From Psychrobacter sp. P2G3 (GTDB lineage Bacteria > Pseudomonadota > Gammaproteobacteria > Pseudomonadales > Moraxellaceae), in the NCBI RefSeq assembly GCF_001593285.1, contig NZ_CP012529.1:806001-870000 (forward strand): a DNA stretch of 64,000 nucleotides, in the 5' to 3' direction. Below, piece after piece: positions 56,904-64,000 of this stretch (the first letter of the stretch is position 1; the number at the start of each line of letters is the position of its first letter). A program made the translations under genes and the position numbers. The notes beneath the pieces are model-generated. The model was not told the origin of the DNA. It was given only the letters and a program-made list of their open reading frames with translations, and did not search any database.

Positions 56904-58031
56904 ATGAAGTTTTTAATTATAGCCAGTGTAGCCAATTCATTAGTTGGTTTTCGCAAGCCTTTTATTATAGCCTTATTAGATAAAGGGTTAGAAGTTCATG
57001 TGGCTGCTCCAGAGTTGTTAGAAAACCAAACTATAACGTCTGAGCTAAAAGCACTAGGCGCAATCCCTCATAGTATTTCGATGCAACGTACGGGTCTTAA
57101 CCCGGCAGCGGATACAAAGACCTTGTTTTCAATTTATTCTCTGATGAGAAATATCAAGCCAGACTATATGATGGGATATACCATTAAGCCTGTAATCTAT
57201 GGGACGCTTGCAGCTTGGTTAGCTCGTGTACCAAAGCGTTTTTCTTTGATTACTGGTTTAGGGTTTGCCTTTACTGGAGGAGAGGACAACAAGCGTAAAA
57301 GGGTACGTGCTGTTGCTCAAGGCTTATATCGTACAGCACTGCGTCATTGCCAAATTGTGTTTTTTCAAAATCACGATGATGAAGCATTGTTTTACGAATT
57401 GAATATTATCTCTTCGCAGACACATACCTGTGTAGTAAGTGGATCAGGTGTGGATGTGGATGAATTTGATGTTGTGCCTTTTGATACGCAAAAGCCGTTA
57501 CGCTTTTTATTGATTGCTCGATTATTAGGCGATAAAGGTGTGCGAGAGTACAATCAGGCCGCTCAACAAGTTAAAAAACTACACCCTGAAGTGCAGTTTG
57601 ATTTAGTCGGTGGTCTTGATGCTAATCCAACTAGTATTACTCAAGCTGAGCTGGATAAATGGATCGAATCGGGTACCATTAATTTCTTAGGTCTCTTAAA
57701 AGATGTGCGCCCAGCGATTCAGGCATCTTCAGTCTATGTGTTACCGTCTTATCGTGAAGGTACACCACGTACAGTACTAGAAGCAATGGCAATGGGACGA
57801 GCTGTTATTACCACTGATGCACCAGGCTGCCGTGAGACCGTTGTAGATGGTGATAATGGCTTCTTAGTACCTGTTAAAGACGCAGATGCTTTAGCGCAGG
57901 CGATGTTACGTTTCATTGAAGAGCCGGAATTGATTGGAAAAATGGGTAAACGTTCACGCGCGATAGCGGAAGAAAAATACGATGTACATAAAGTAAATGC
58001 ACAAATGATGTCTGCAATGGAATTGGAGTAA
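56904..58031 (+). CDS. Glycosyltransferase family 4, PglA-like
   Basis: GT4 enzyme resembling PglA-type transferases that add a HexNAc to an undecaprenyl-linked diamino sugar. ASVANSLVGFRKPFIIALLDKG opens the N-terminal domain; the C-terminal domain has RLLGDKGVREY and the EX7E motif EGTPRTVLE, followed by APGCRETVVDGDNGFLVP. Length 375 aa. It lies directly before the PglC-like transferase, the usual arrangement. Base composition is less AT-rich than genes just upstream. Confidence 0.85.
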   Translation: MKFLIIASVANSLVGFRKPFIIALLDKGLEVHVAAPELLENQTITSELKALGAIPHSISMQRTGLNPAADTKTLFSIYSLMRNIKPDYMMGYTIKPVIYGTLAAWLARVPKRFSLITGLGFAFTGGEDNKRKRVRAVAQGLYRTALRHCQIVFFQNHDDEALFYELNIISSQTHTCVVSGSGVDVDEFDVVPFDTQKPLRFLLIARLLGDKGVREYNQAAQQVKKLHPEVQFDLVGGLDANPTSITQAELDKWIESGTINFLGLLKDVRPAIQASSVYVLPSYREGTPRTVLEAMAMGRAVITTDAPGCRETVVDGDNGFLVPVKDADALAQAMLRFIEEPELIGKMGKRSRAIAEEKYDVHKVNAQMMSAMELE

Positions 58032-58037
58032 CGATAC

Positions 58038-58646
58038 ATGATAAAGCGACTGTTTGATATTACTGCTGCAACTACGGCATTGATAATTTTATCTCCCGTA
58101 TATGGACTTGTAGCGTACAAAGTCAAAAAAAACCTTGGTTCGCCAGTCTTATTCAGGCAGGTACGCCCTGGTCTGAATAGCGAACCTTTTGAGATGTTCA
58201 AGTTTCGAACTATGACTGATGCTGTTGATTCAGAAGGTAAACCTTTGTCAGATGGGGAGAGAATCACTGATTTTGGTAGATTTTTAAGAAAAACCAGTCT
58301 AGACGAACTGCCTGAACTCTTGAATATAATTAAGGGAGATATGAGTATAGTTGGGCCTCGTCCACTACTTATGAAATATCTACCATATTATACTGAAGAA
58401 GAAAGTAAACGTCATAGTGTACGACCAGGGTTAACAGGTTTAGCTCAAGTTAATGGCAGAAACATGCTTAATTGGGATGATAGGTTGTCACTAGATAGCT
58501 ACTATGTTGATAATATGTCGCTCTTGTTGGATGCTAAGATCATCTTAAAAACAGTACTAGTTGTTTTTAATCGTAAAGATATCGCAGAGGTTCCTAGCGA
58601 TATATTTCCTTCTCTTGATATATATAGGAAAAGTTATGATAGCTAA
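58038..58646 (+). CDS. pglC: Initiating phosphoglycosyl transferase (PglC type)
   Basis: Monotopic membrane enzyme that transfers a phospho-sugar from UDP-sugar to undecaprenyl phosphate, starting each repeat unit. One N-terminal re-entrant helix (residues about 8-27), KFRTMTDAVDSEG, and the catalytic dyad D89-E90 in SLDELPELLN are visible, with SIVGPRPLL downstream. At 202 aa it is the short PglC form, not the long WbaP form. With the 4,6-dehydratase and DegT aminotransferase it suggests a diNAcBac/QuiNAc4NAc first sugar. Ends overlapping the next gene by 11 bases. Confidence 0.9.
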   Translation: MIKRLFDITAATTALIILSPVYGLVAYKVKKNLGSPVLFRQVRPGLNSEPFEMFKFRTMTDAVDSEGKPLSDGERITDFGRFLRKTSLDELPELLNIIKGDMSIVGPRPLLMKYLPYYTEEESKRHSVRPGLTGLAQVNGRNMLNWDDRLSLDSYYVDNMSLLLDAKIILKTVLVVFNRKDIAEVPSDIFPSLDIYRKSYDS

Positions 58647-59166
58647 AGATTTCTCTGCTCAAGATATTGATACTCGGGTGGAATGGATAAATAACCCTGC
58701 TATTAACAATTCAATGTATTTTGAATTACCTGCTACTGTTGAGAAAACCCTTAAATGGTATGAGTCTAATATAAATAATAATACTAGAAAGGATTTTTCA
58801 TTTTTTAATGAAGACAGATTGGTAGCAATGGGAGGTTTGGTGTCAATCGACCATACATCCAAACATGCTGAGCTTTACGTTATGGTCAATCCAAAGTCTC
58901 ATGGTCAAGGGTGGGGGAAGCAGTCCACTCAGTGGTTACTTTTTTATGGTTTCACCTACTTGAATCTGAATAAAGTTTATTTGTTTACTGACGGAGAGAA
59001 CGTTAGTGGCTATAGTTTGTACGAGTCTATAGGGATGACTAACGAAGGAACAATGCGTCAGCATAAATTCAAAGATGGTAGTCTTAAAGACAGAAGGATT
59101 TATTCAATTTTGGCCACAGAATGGAAGTCTTTAGACTATATAGAGGCTTTTAAATATGCAACTTAA
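58636..59166 (+). CDS. GNAT family N-acetyltransferase
   Basis: Acetyl- or acyl-CoA-dependent GNAT of 176 aa. The acyl-CoA loop is VNPKSHGQGWGKQSTQWLL and the C-terminal region has YSLYESIGMTNEG. ATG 58636 with AGGA seven bases upstream overlaps pglC by 11 bases. An upstream start at 58561 would lie entirely within pglC and is unlikely. It is not the left-handed beta-helix PglD type, so bacillosamine N-acetylation is not the obvious role. It overlaps the PLP gene by 11 bases. Confidence 0.82.
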   Translation: MIAKDFSAQDIDTRVEWINNPAINNSMYFELPATVEKTLKWYESNINNNTRKDFSFFNEDRLVAMGGLVSIDHTSKHAELYVMVNPKSHGQGWGKQSTQWLLFYGFTYLNLNKVYLFTDGENVSGYSLYESIGMTNEGTMRQHKFKDGSLKDRRIYSILATEWKSLDYIEAFKYAT

Positions 59167-60064
59167 TCTAATCCATTCTTTAAAGACAAGTAGCAATCAC
59201 GATATACATGTATTTCGCGATGACTTGTATCCTTTTTTAGGAGGAGGAAATAAAGGAAGGAAAATAGACTCCATTTCCAAAGATATTGTCGCTCAAGGCT
59301 CCACAGCCATTGTAACTACCGGCGGCATTAACTCTAATCATTGTCGTGTGACTGCTATCTATGCCGCCCAAAACAATATGAAATGTACATTAGTTCTTCA
59401 TGGAGAAGAAAGCACCTTTTATAGGCAACAAGGTAACTCACAAATTATGCGGGATACAGGAGCGAATTTGGTTTTTGTAAAAGACCCTAGCGAGATTTCC
59501 AGTAAGATGAACTTAGCCATGCAATTTTATGCAGATGCTAATGAAATGCCATACTATTTGTGGGGGGGAGGGCACTCAACTGTTGGTGCAAAGGCGTACA
59601 TTGATGCTGTGAGTGAATTGGCAGATTACCGTGACAAAACGAATTGGGCACCCAAATATATTTTTCTTGCATCAGGGACAGGTTCTACACAAGCTGGAGT
59701 TATGGCTGGACTAGATAAATATAACTTTTATGACACAACAGTAATAGGTATATCTATAGCTCGAGATCGAGAAAGTGCTGAGAAAATTATTAGCGAGTTT
59801 TATGAGAAAGTTTGTTTGCAATATGATATTGAACCTCAACAAAAAACGATTGTTATAGATGATTATCTTTGTGGAGGCTACGAACAATACAACGCGGGCA
59901 TATCTGCACTTTCTCAAAGCTCGTTACAACAATTTGGATTTATTCTAGACACAACCTATACTGCCAAAGCATTTTATGGAATGCAAAATCACCTTACAAG
60001 TAATATCAGTAGTTCGCCCATATTATTTTGGCATACTGGTGGTTTATTGAATTACTTAAAATAA
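59156..60064 (+). CDS. PLP enzyme of the ACC deaminase / D-cysteine desulfhydrase family
   Basis: Fold-type II PLP enzyme of 302 aa. PLP-binding GGGNKGRK is at residues 29-36 (K33 the likely Schiff-base lysine), NSNHCRVTAIYAAQ binds substrate, and SGTGSTQAGVMAGL holds the phosphate. Known family members deaminate ACC or break down D-cysteine; the same fold also catalyses amino-acid elimination and replacement. Its place between GNAT and ATP-grasp genes suggests supply of an unusual amino acid for polymer decoration, which is inference. Overlaps the GNAT gene by 11 bases. Confidence 0.82.
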   Translation: MQLNLIHSLKTSSNHDIHVFRDDLYPFLGGGNKGRKIDSISKDIVAQGSTAIVTTGGINSNHCRVTAIYAAQNNMKCTLVLHGEESTFYRQQGNSQIMRDTGANLVFVKDPSEISSKMNLAMQFYADANEMPYYLWGGGHSTVGAKAYIDAVSELADYRDKTNWAPKYIFLASGTGSTQAGVMAGLDKYNFYDTTVIGISIARDRESAEKIISEFYEKVCLQYDIEPQQKTIVIDDYLCGGYEQYNAGISALSQSSLQQFGFILDTTYTAKAFYGMQNHLTSNISSSPILFWHTGGLLNYLK

Positions 60065-60091
60065 CAACTATTAGATGAAAAGTAGGACTTT

Positions 60092-61102
60092 ATGAATATT
60101 TTATTCTCATGTGCTGGCCGCAGAAACTATTTACTGCAATACTTTAAAAATGCACTAGCAGGAAGTGGAAAAGTTTTTGCAACCGATTCATCACTTTTAG
60201 CACCTACGATGGCTGAGGCGGATGAAGCCTTCTTAGTGCCACCTGTTAACGCTGAGCATTATTTAGAAGTCTTATTAGGCATTTGCAAAGACAACGAGGT
60301 AGGGATGGTCATATCACTCAATGATCATGAACTACCTATATTAGCTGCTGCTAAAGATAGGTTTGCAGCAATTGGCACTACGGTAGTTGTCTCAGATTTA
60401 TCTGTCATTGAGCTCTGTTTTGATAAAGGTTTGACAGAACGTTTCTCAAAAGAGGTAGGTATTAAAACATCGTTGACATTTACTTCTCTTGAGTCTGCGA
60501 CGCAAGCAATCGAAGCCAAAACTCTACAATTTCCATTATTCGTTAAGCCTCGTTGGGGTTCTGGATCTGCTGGAATTGAGAAAGTTGAAAGCTTACAAGA
60601 GTTAAACCTTGCTTGGGAATTCAATAATATTAAGCTGGATCGTTGGGGCTTACGTGTTGGTGATCATCAAGAGTCTGGTTTATTGATCCAGCAAGCATTG
60701 CCAGGGCATGAATACGGCATAGACATAATTAACGATTTAGAAGGTAATTATCAAGCCACTTTCGTTAAACAAAAGCTAGGTATGCGGGCAGGTGAAACTG
60801 ATAAAGCAAAAACGTTAAATTTGCCAGTATTTGAAGAAATTGGACGAAAAATATCGGAAGCCTTAGGACATGTGGGCAATTTAGATTGCGACTTTTTCGT
60901 TGATGGTGATGATATTTATTTACTTGAAATGAATCCAAGGTTTGGTGGAGGATATCCTTTTTCTGCTGAAGCAGGTGTGGATGTACCTTCAGCGCTAATT
61001 GCATGGGCTTTAGGAAAAGAGCCAAATGCTAGCTGGAAAGACATTAAATTTAATGTTACAACAGCTAAATGTGATCGTTTAGTTAAAGTGTCGGAAGTTT
61101 AA
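60092..61102 (+). CDS. Third ATP-grasp protein, carbamoyl-phosphate-synthase-like
   Basis: An ATP-grasp ligase of 336 aa with an N-terminal Rossmann-like preATP domain (ILFSCAGRRNYLLQYFKNAL), nucleotide strand FPLFVKPRWGSGSAGIEKV near 150, and metal/ATP residues in CDFFVDGDDIYLLEMNPRFGG near 265. Proteins annotated as CPS-large-subunit-like occur in many O-antigen and capsule loci. It likely couples a carboxylate to an amine, perhaps the amino acid from the upstream PLP enzyme; the substrate is unproven. Confidence 0.75.
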   Translation: MNILFSCAGRRNYLLQYFKNALAGSGKVFATDSSLLAPTMAEADEAFLVPPVNAEHYLEVLLGICKDNEVGMVISLNDHELPILAAAKDRFAAIGTTVVVSDLSVIELCFDKGLTERFSKEVGIKTSLTFTSLESATQAIEAKTLQFPLFVKPRWGSGSAGIEKVESLQELNLAWEFNNIKLDRWGLRVGDHQESGLLIQQALPGHEYGIDIINDLEGNYQATFVKQKLGMRAGETDKAKTLNLPVFEEIGRKISEALGHVGNLDCDFFVDGDDIYLLEMNPRFGGGYPFSAEAGVDVPSALIAWALGKEPNASWKDIKFNVTTAKCDRLVKVSEV

Positions 61103-61148
61103 AGTAGTATATATTTAATGAATTTTTTCTTTTATAAGTAATCTAGAT

Positions 61149-62090
61149 ATGGCTTTTACATTGTCACATATGGCTGCAGCACTGCCATTCTATCGAAGTA
61201 AAAACAAAAACCATAGCATGCGTTGGTTTCAGTTTGATGCCTTACTTATTGGTACGATGATGCCAGATCTGCATTATTATATAAATATAGGCAGCTCACT
61301 TTCTCGTCAATCACATGAATGGACAGGTTTATTTACCTACAATTTACCGTGGGGTTTAGCTGTATTTACATTATGGTATTGGGGTTTGAAACCTGCCGCC
61401 TTTGCACTAGTTCGACCGTTTTTAAAAGAACTTACAGTTGGTAATTTTATCCAACCAAATAAAGAAGTCAATGAAGAGCGCAACAAAGTTCAAAGACGCT
61501 TCATTGGTTATGCTGATAAGATTTGGTCATTTGCGAACATTAGAAAAAGAGTAATGCACAAGGTAAAGTCTTTCTATTTGCCAGTAGTATTAGGGCTAAT
61601 AGTTGGTGCGGCCACGCATCTGATTTGGGACGGTATTACTCATGCCGATGGATTTATTGCACAGCGTATAGATTGGTTACAGTATCCTTTATATTTTTAT
61701 CCTTTTAAAGGAACAAGCATTGCTAGAATACTACAATATTTAAGCTCAATGGCAGGACTAGTGATTTTGGCATGGTTTGCTACATCACGCTTACAGATTT
61801 GGAAGCGTAGTAATAACTCATCTGAACAAGCAACAATCTCAGATGCTGCTGCAAGAACTTTCTTTACGAAGAAACAAAGTCTAACAATCATTGGTTTGAT
61901 GGCTACTTTATCTTTAGTTTGGATTGTACAGACATCTCTAAAATGGTATCCATCATTGAGCGGTAGTCCATATAGATTTGCTGCGAAAGTATCGGTGAGC
62001 GTACTTCCAAATATCGCTGTATTATGTATTGGTTACGCTGTCATTTATCATTTAATTTATTTATCTAGATACGCATTTCGGAAGAAATAA
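61149..62090 (+). CDS. DUF4184 family membrane protein
   Basis: Polytopic membrane protein of unknown function with the family start MAFTLSHMAAALPFYRS. Several helices follow. Histidines and acidic residues cluster at the membrane edge (MMPDLHYYI; GAATHLIWDGITHADG). Length 313 aa. Such metal-like motifs in DUF4184 and related hydrolase-like proteins suggest, but do not prove, enzyme activity. It lies at the end of the tight block, 46 bases after the ATP-grasp gene. Confidence 0.78.
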   Translation: MAFTLSHMAAALPFYRSKNKNHSMRWFQFDALLIGTMMPDLHYYINIGSSLSRQSHEWTGLFTYNLPWGLAVFTLWYWGLKPAAFALVRPFLKELTVGNFIQPNKEVNEERNKVQRRFIGYADKIWSFANIRKRVMHKVKSFYLPVVLGLIVGAATHLIWDGITHADGFIAQRIDWLQYPLYFYPFKGTSIARILQYLSSMAGLVILAWFATSRLQIWKRSNNSSEQATISDAAARTFFTKKQSLTIIGLMATLSLVWIVQTSLKWYPSLSGSPYRFAAKVSVSVLPNIAVLCIGYAVIYHLIYLSRYAFRKK

Positions 62091-62399
62091 AAATTTGCTA
62101 TAAAAAATTTTATTTCAGGTTTTTGCTATATTAAAAATTGGATAGAACTTCGTAAACAGCACTTCAACGCAAAATGGCTGACTTATCTAGTTTTTATGTG
62201 GATAGACTGAGTATTGAAAATTTTTTCAATACTTTATAATTCAGTAGTCATTGTTAGAGCATTTAATATATATTTGCTCTGATTCTAGTTAGCTTAGTTA
62301 ATTTAATGTTTGATATGGCTAGAAGTTTGTATTATATTCGGATTAAAGAATATATATAAATCCCACTAAATTATTTATATATCAACACTTGGAAATATC
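62091..62399. other. AT-rich intergenic stretch
   Basis: No convincing coding frame. It contains the hairpin at 62210-62233 and leads to the promoter/ribosome site (TTGGAA) of the 111-aa gene. Confidence 0.4.
62210..62233. terminator. Perfect palindrome, possible terminator of the block
   Basis: Arms AGTATTGAAAA (62210-62220) and TTTTCAATACT (62223-62233) are exact reverse complements with two T between them; part of the T-rich centre would form the loop. It is followed by TTATAATT. Could be a weak terminator or an operator. Confidence 0.45.
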
Positions 62400-62735
62400 A
62401 TGATTCTTATACACAATGCGCTTATTAATAATATCAAACGCTCTGAAGCGGCTTATAAGGTCTATCAACAGGGCTTGACCTATCATCAGGCTTTGCATAT
62501 TTTTCATGCGAATGAAAAAATTTATGAAGAACTTAATTTTTTGCTGAACAATAACAATATAGATATGGCTATGAGTAAAAAAATATTTAATTATATTTTT
62601 TATCTCGAAGATTGGTTTTTACAGTTTTCGAAGCTCGAGAATGATATTGATGATATTGAAGATCGCTTTTCTTTTGTGTCATTAAAACATAGTATAGTTT
62701 ATCCATCGAGCTTCTTAGATGATGTTATCCAATAG
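62400..62735 (+). CDS. Hypothetical protein, 111 aa
   Basis: Small soluble protein, predicted mostly helical, with no signal peptide or recognised domain (starts MILIHNALINNIKRSE; an acidic run ENDIDDIEDR near residue 81). TTGGAA precedes the ATG. A terminator follows at 62828, so it may be a monocistron inserted in the polysaccharide locus. Codon use is AT-rich. Confidence 0.6.
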   Translation: MILIHNALINNIKRSEAAYKVYQQGLTYHQALHIFHANEKIYEELNFLLNNNNIDMAMSKKIFNYIFYLEDWFLQFSKLENDIDDIEDRFSFVSLKHSIVYPSSFLDDVIQ

Positions 62736-62827
62736 GGTATATTATTAATTGGTCGTTATTGTTGTTTCGATATTAACAATATTCTTGAAGGATTTTCAAT
62801 CATTACTATTTTTCGCATACTGCATAT

Positions 62828-62868
62828 AAAACAATGATGACTCGAACTTAGTCATCATTGTTTTGTAA
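62828..62868 (+). terminator. Intrinsic terminator after the 111-aa gene
   Basis: A perfect 15-bp stem (62828-62842 with 62850-62864, containing CAATGATGACT) and seven-base loop end in TTTT. Confidence 0.85.
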
Positions 62869-62940
62869 TAAATAACAAAGATAGAATAAAACCAAAAATT
62901 ATTAATAATTAATTTTCAATACTACAATGAGGAAGTCACA

Positions 62941-64000
62941 TGCTAAATTCACCTTTTTCACCTTGGCCAAGTTTTACCCAAGAAGAGGCTGATGCTGTCA
63001 GTAAAGTGCTACTGTCTAATAAAGTAAACTACTGGACAGGCCAAGAGTGTCGTCAATTTGAGCAAGAATTCGCTGATTGGTCAGATAGTAAGTATGCTAT
63101 AGCCTTGGGCAATGGTACTTTAGCATTGGATGTGGCTTTACAAGCGCTAGAAATCGGCGTAGGTGATGAAGTTATTGTTACTCCGCGTACTTTTATCGCT
63201 AGTATCTCTAGTGTGGTCAATGCGGGCGCTACGCCTATATTTGCTGATGTTGATGAGTCTACTGGTAACATTACTCCAGAAACGATCGCTGCGGTTATAA
63301 CAGACAAAACCAAAGGCATCGTGTGCGTGCATCTAGCAGGCTGGCCATGCGACATGGATGGCATGATGGCGCTTGCAGATAAGCATAATCTATACGTCAT
63401 TGAAGACTGTGCACAAGCGCATGGCGCTCACTATAAAGGCCGTAGTGTTGGTAGTATTGGTCACATTGGCGCATGGAGCTTTTGCCAAGATAAGATTATG
63501 ACTACTGGTGGCGAAGGCGGGATGGTCACTACTAATGACGAAAATCTATGGCGTAAGATGTGGGCATATAAAGATCATGGCAAAAGCTACGCTGCTGTAT
63601 ATGAAAAAGAGCACCCACCTGGCTATCGTTGGTTACATGAGAGCTTCGGTACTAACTGGCGGATGACTGAGATGCAAGCGGTCATAGGACGTATTCAGCT
63701 TGAAAGGATGTCTGACTGGACGGCTAAGCGTACTGCTAATGCGCAAGCAATCTTACAAGCGTGTACCCAATGGGAAGATAAAGGTTATTTGAATGCGCCA
63801 AAGTTAGAAGAAACCCCAGAGTTTGCAGATTCTAAGCATGCATACTACAAGTTATATGTTTATGTGAATGCTGATAATCTGCCTGATGGCTGGTCGCGTG
63901 ACCGTATCATTGAAGAAATCAGTCAGCTAGAAGTGCCTTGTTTTTCTGGATCGGCATCTGAGGTTTATTTAGAAAAAGCATTCGATGGCACAGGATTGCG
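62941..64000 (+). CDS. DegT/DnrJ/EryC1/StrS family sugar aminotransferase (partial)
   Basis: PLP-dependent aminotransferase acting on 4-keto (or 3-keto) nucleotide sugars; 353 codons are visible and the gene runs off the right edge. Features: NGTLALDVALQALEIG near the N-terminus, VIEDCAQAHGA, and the PLP lysine in SFCQDKIMTTGGEGG (near 183). Together with the 4,6-dehydratase it would make UDP-4-amino-sugars of the PglE type. GAGGAAG precedes the ATG. It lies behind a terminator, so it probably starts a new transcript, and an acetyltransferase may follow outside the window. Confidence 0.88.

Noticed and set aside
57749..58267. 172-codon minus-strand frame over the GT4/pglC junction
   Set aside because: Antisense to the EX7E region of the GT4 and the start of pglC; low-complexity serine-rich product and no ribosome site.
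62174..62239. 21-codon frame starting MADLSSF in the AT-rich gap
   Set aside because: No ribosome site, very short and overlaps a palindrome; indistinguishable from chance.

Overview
The window looks like a chromosomal stretch of a Psychrobacter-like member of the Moraxellaceae (Gammaproteobacteria). This rests on gene content and protein style: a 13-gene nuo operon with fused nuoCD, an adjacent ybeZ(phoH)-ybeY pair, nadA-nadB and nadC around a Nudix-type NAD regulator, and a wza-wzb-wzc polysaccharide locus with TviB/TviC enzymes. It also rests on moderate GC and frequent TTG starts preceded by AAGGA. The species assignment is inference; no rRNA or other marker is present.

Layout. 1-497: leader of the nuo operon. 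498-16874: nuoA, B, CD, E, F, G, H, I, J, K, L, M, N, all on + and closed by a strong intrinsic terminator. 17057-23296: ferredoxin-NADP reductase, an unknown 253-aa protein, a TonB-family protein (with a possible 40-aa membrane peptide just upstream), an MscS channel, and ybeY and phoH on the minus strand. 23781-28661: two ubiquinone-type FAD hydroxylases, then three tandem paralogous OmpA-like lipoproteins. 28698-35281: lysine exporter LysO, then the NAD de novo synthesis region (nadB and nadA on minus; regulator and nadC on +). Matching palindromic operators lie upstream of nadA and of nadC. 35469-41998: MarC protein, a trimethylamine-monooxygenase-like FMO, an ArgO/LysE exporter, three tandem unknown genes that I read as diverged paralogues (one with an EF-hand-like loop), and rluB.

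42547-64000: a capsule/exopolysaccharide locus on +, still open at the right edge. It begins with the Wza-Wzb-Wzc export and control module. A PglF/WbpM-type 4,6-dehydratase and a TviB/TviC pair (aminouronic acid precursor) follow. Then comes an AT-rich core: flippase, two ATP-grasp proteins, a GT4 and a Wzy-like polymerase. A PglA-like GT4, a PglC-like initiating transferase, a GNAT, an ACC-deaminase-like PLP enzyme, a third ATP-grasp enzyme, a DUF4184 membrane protein, a 111-aa unknown and a DegT-family aminotransferase complete it. Dehydratase, aminotransferase and PglC together suggest a diamino-trideoxy sugar as first residue. The uronate pathway plus the PLP/ATP-grasp/GNAT block suggests an amino-acid-type decoration.

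Best candidates for something undescribed are (i) the three-gene paralogous family at 38756-40934, (ii) the overlapping GNAT-PLP-ATP-grasp block at 58636-61102 with two further ATP-grasp proteins in the same locus, and (iii) the NAD operator set. I saw no CRISPR array, rRNA, tRNA, transposase or prophage gene.
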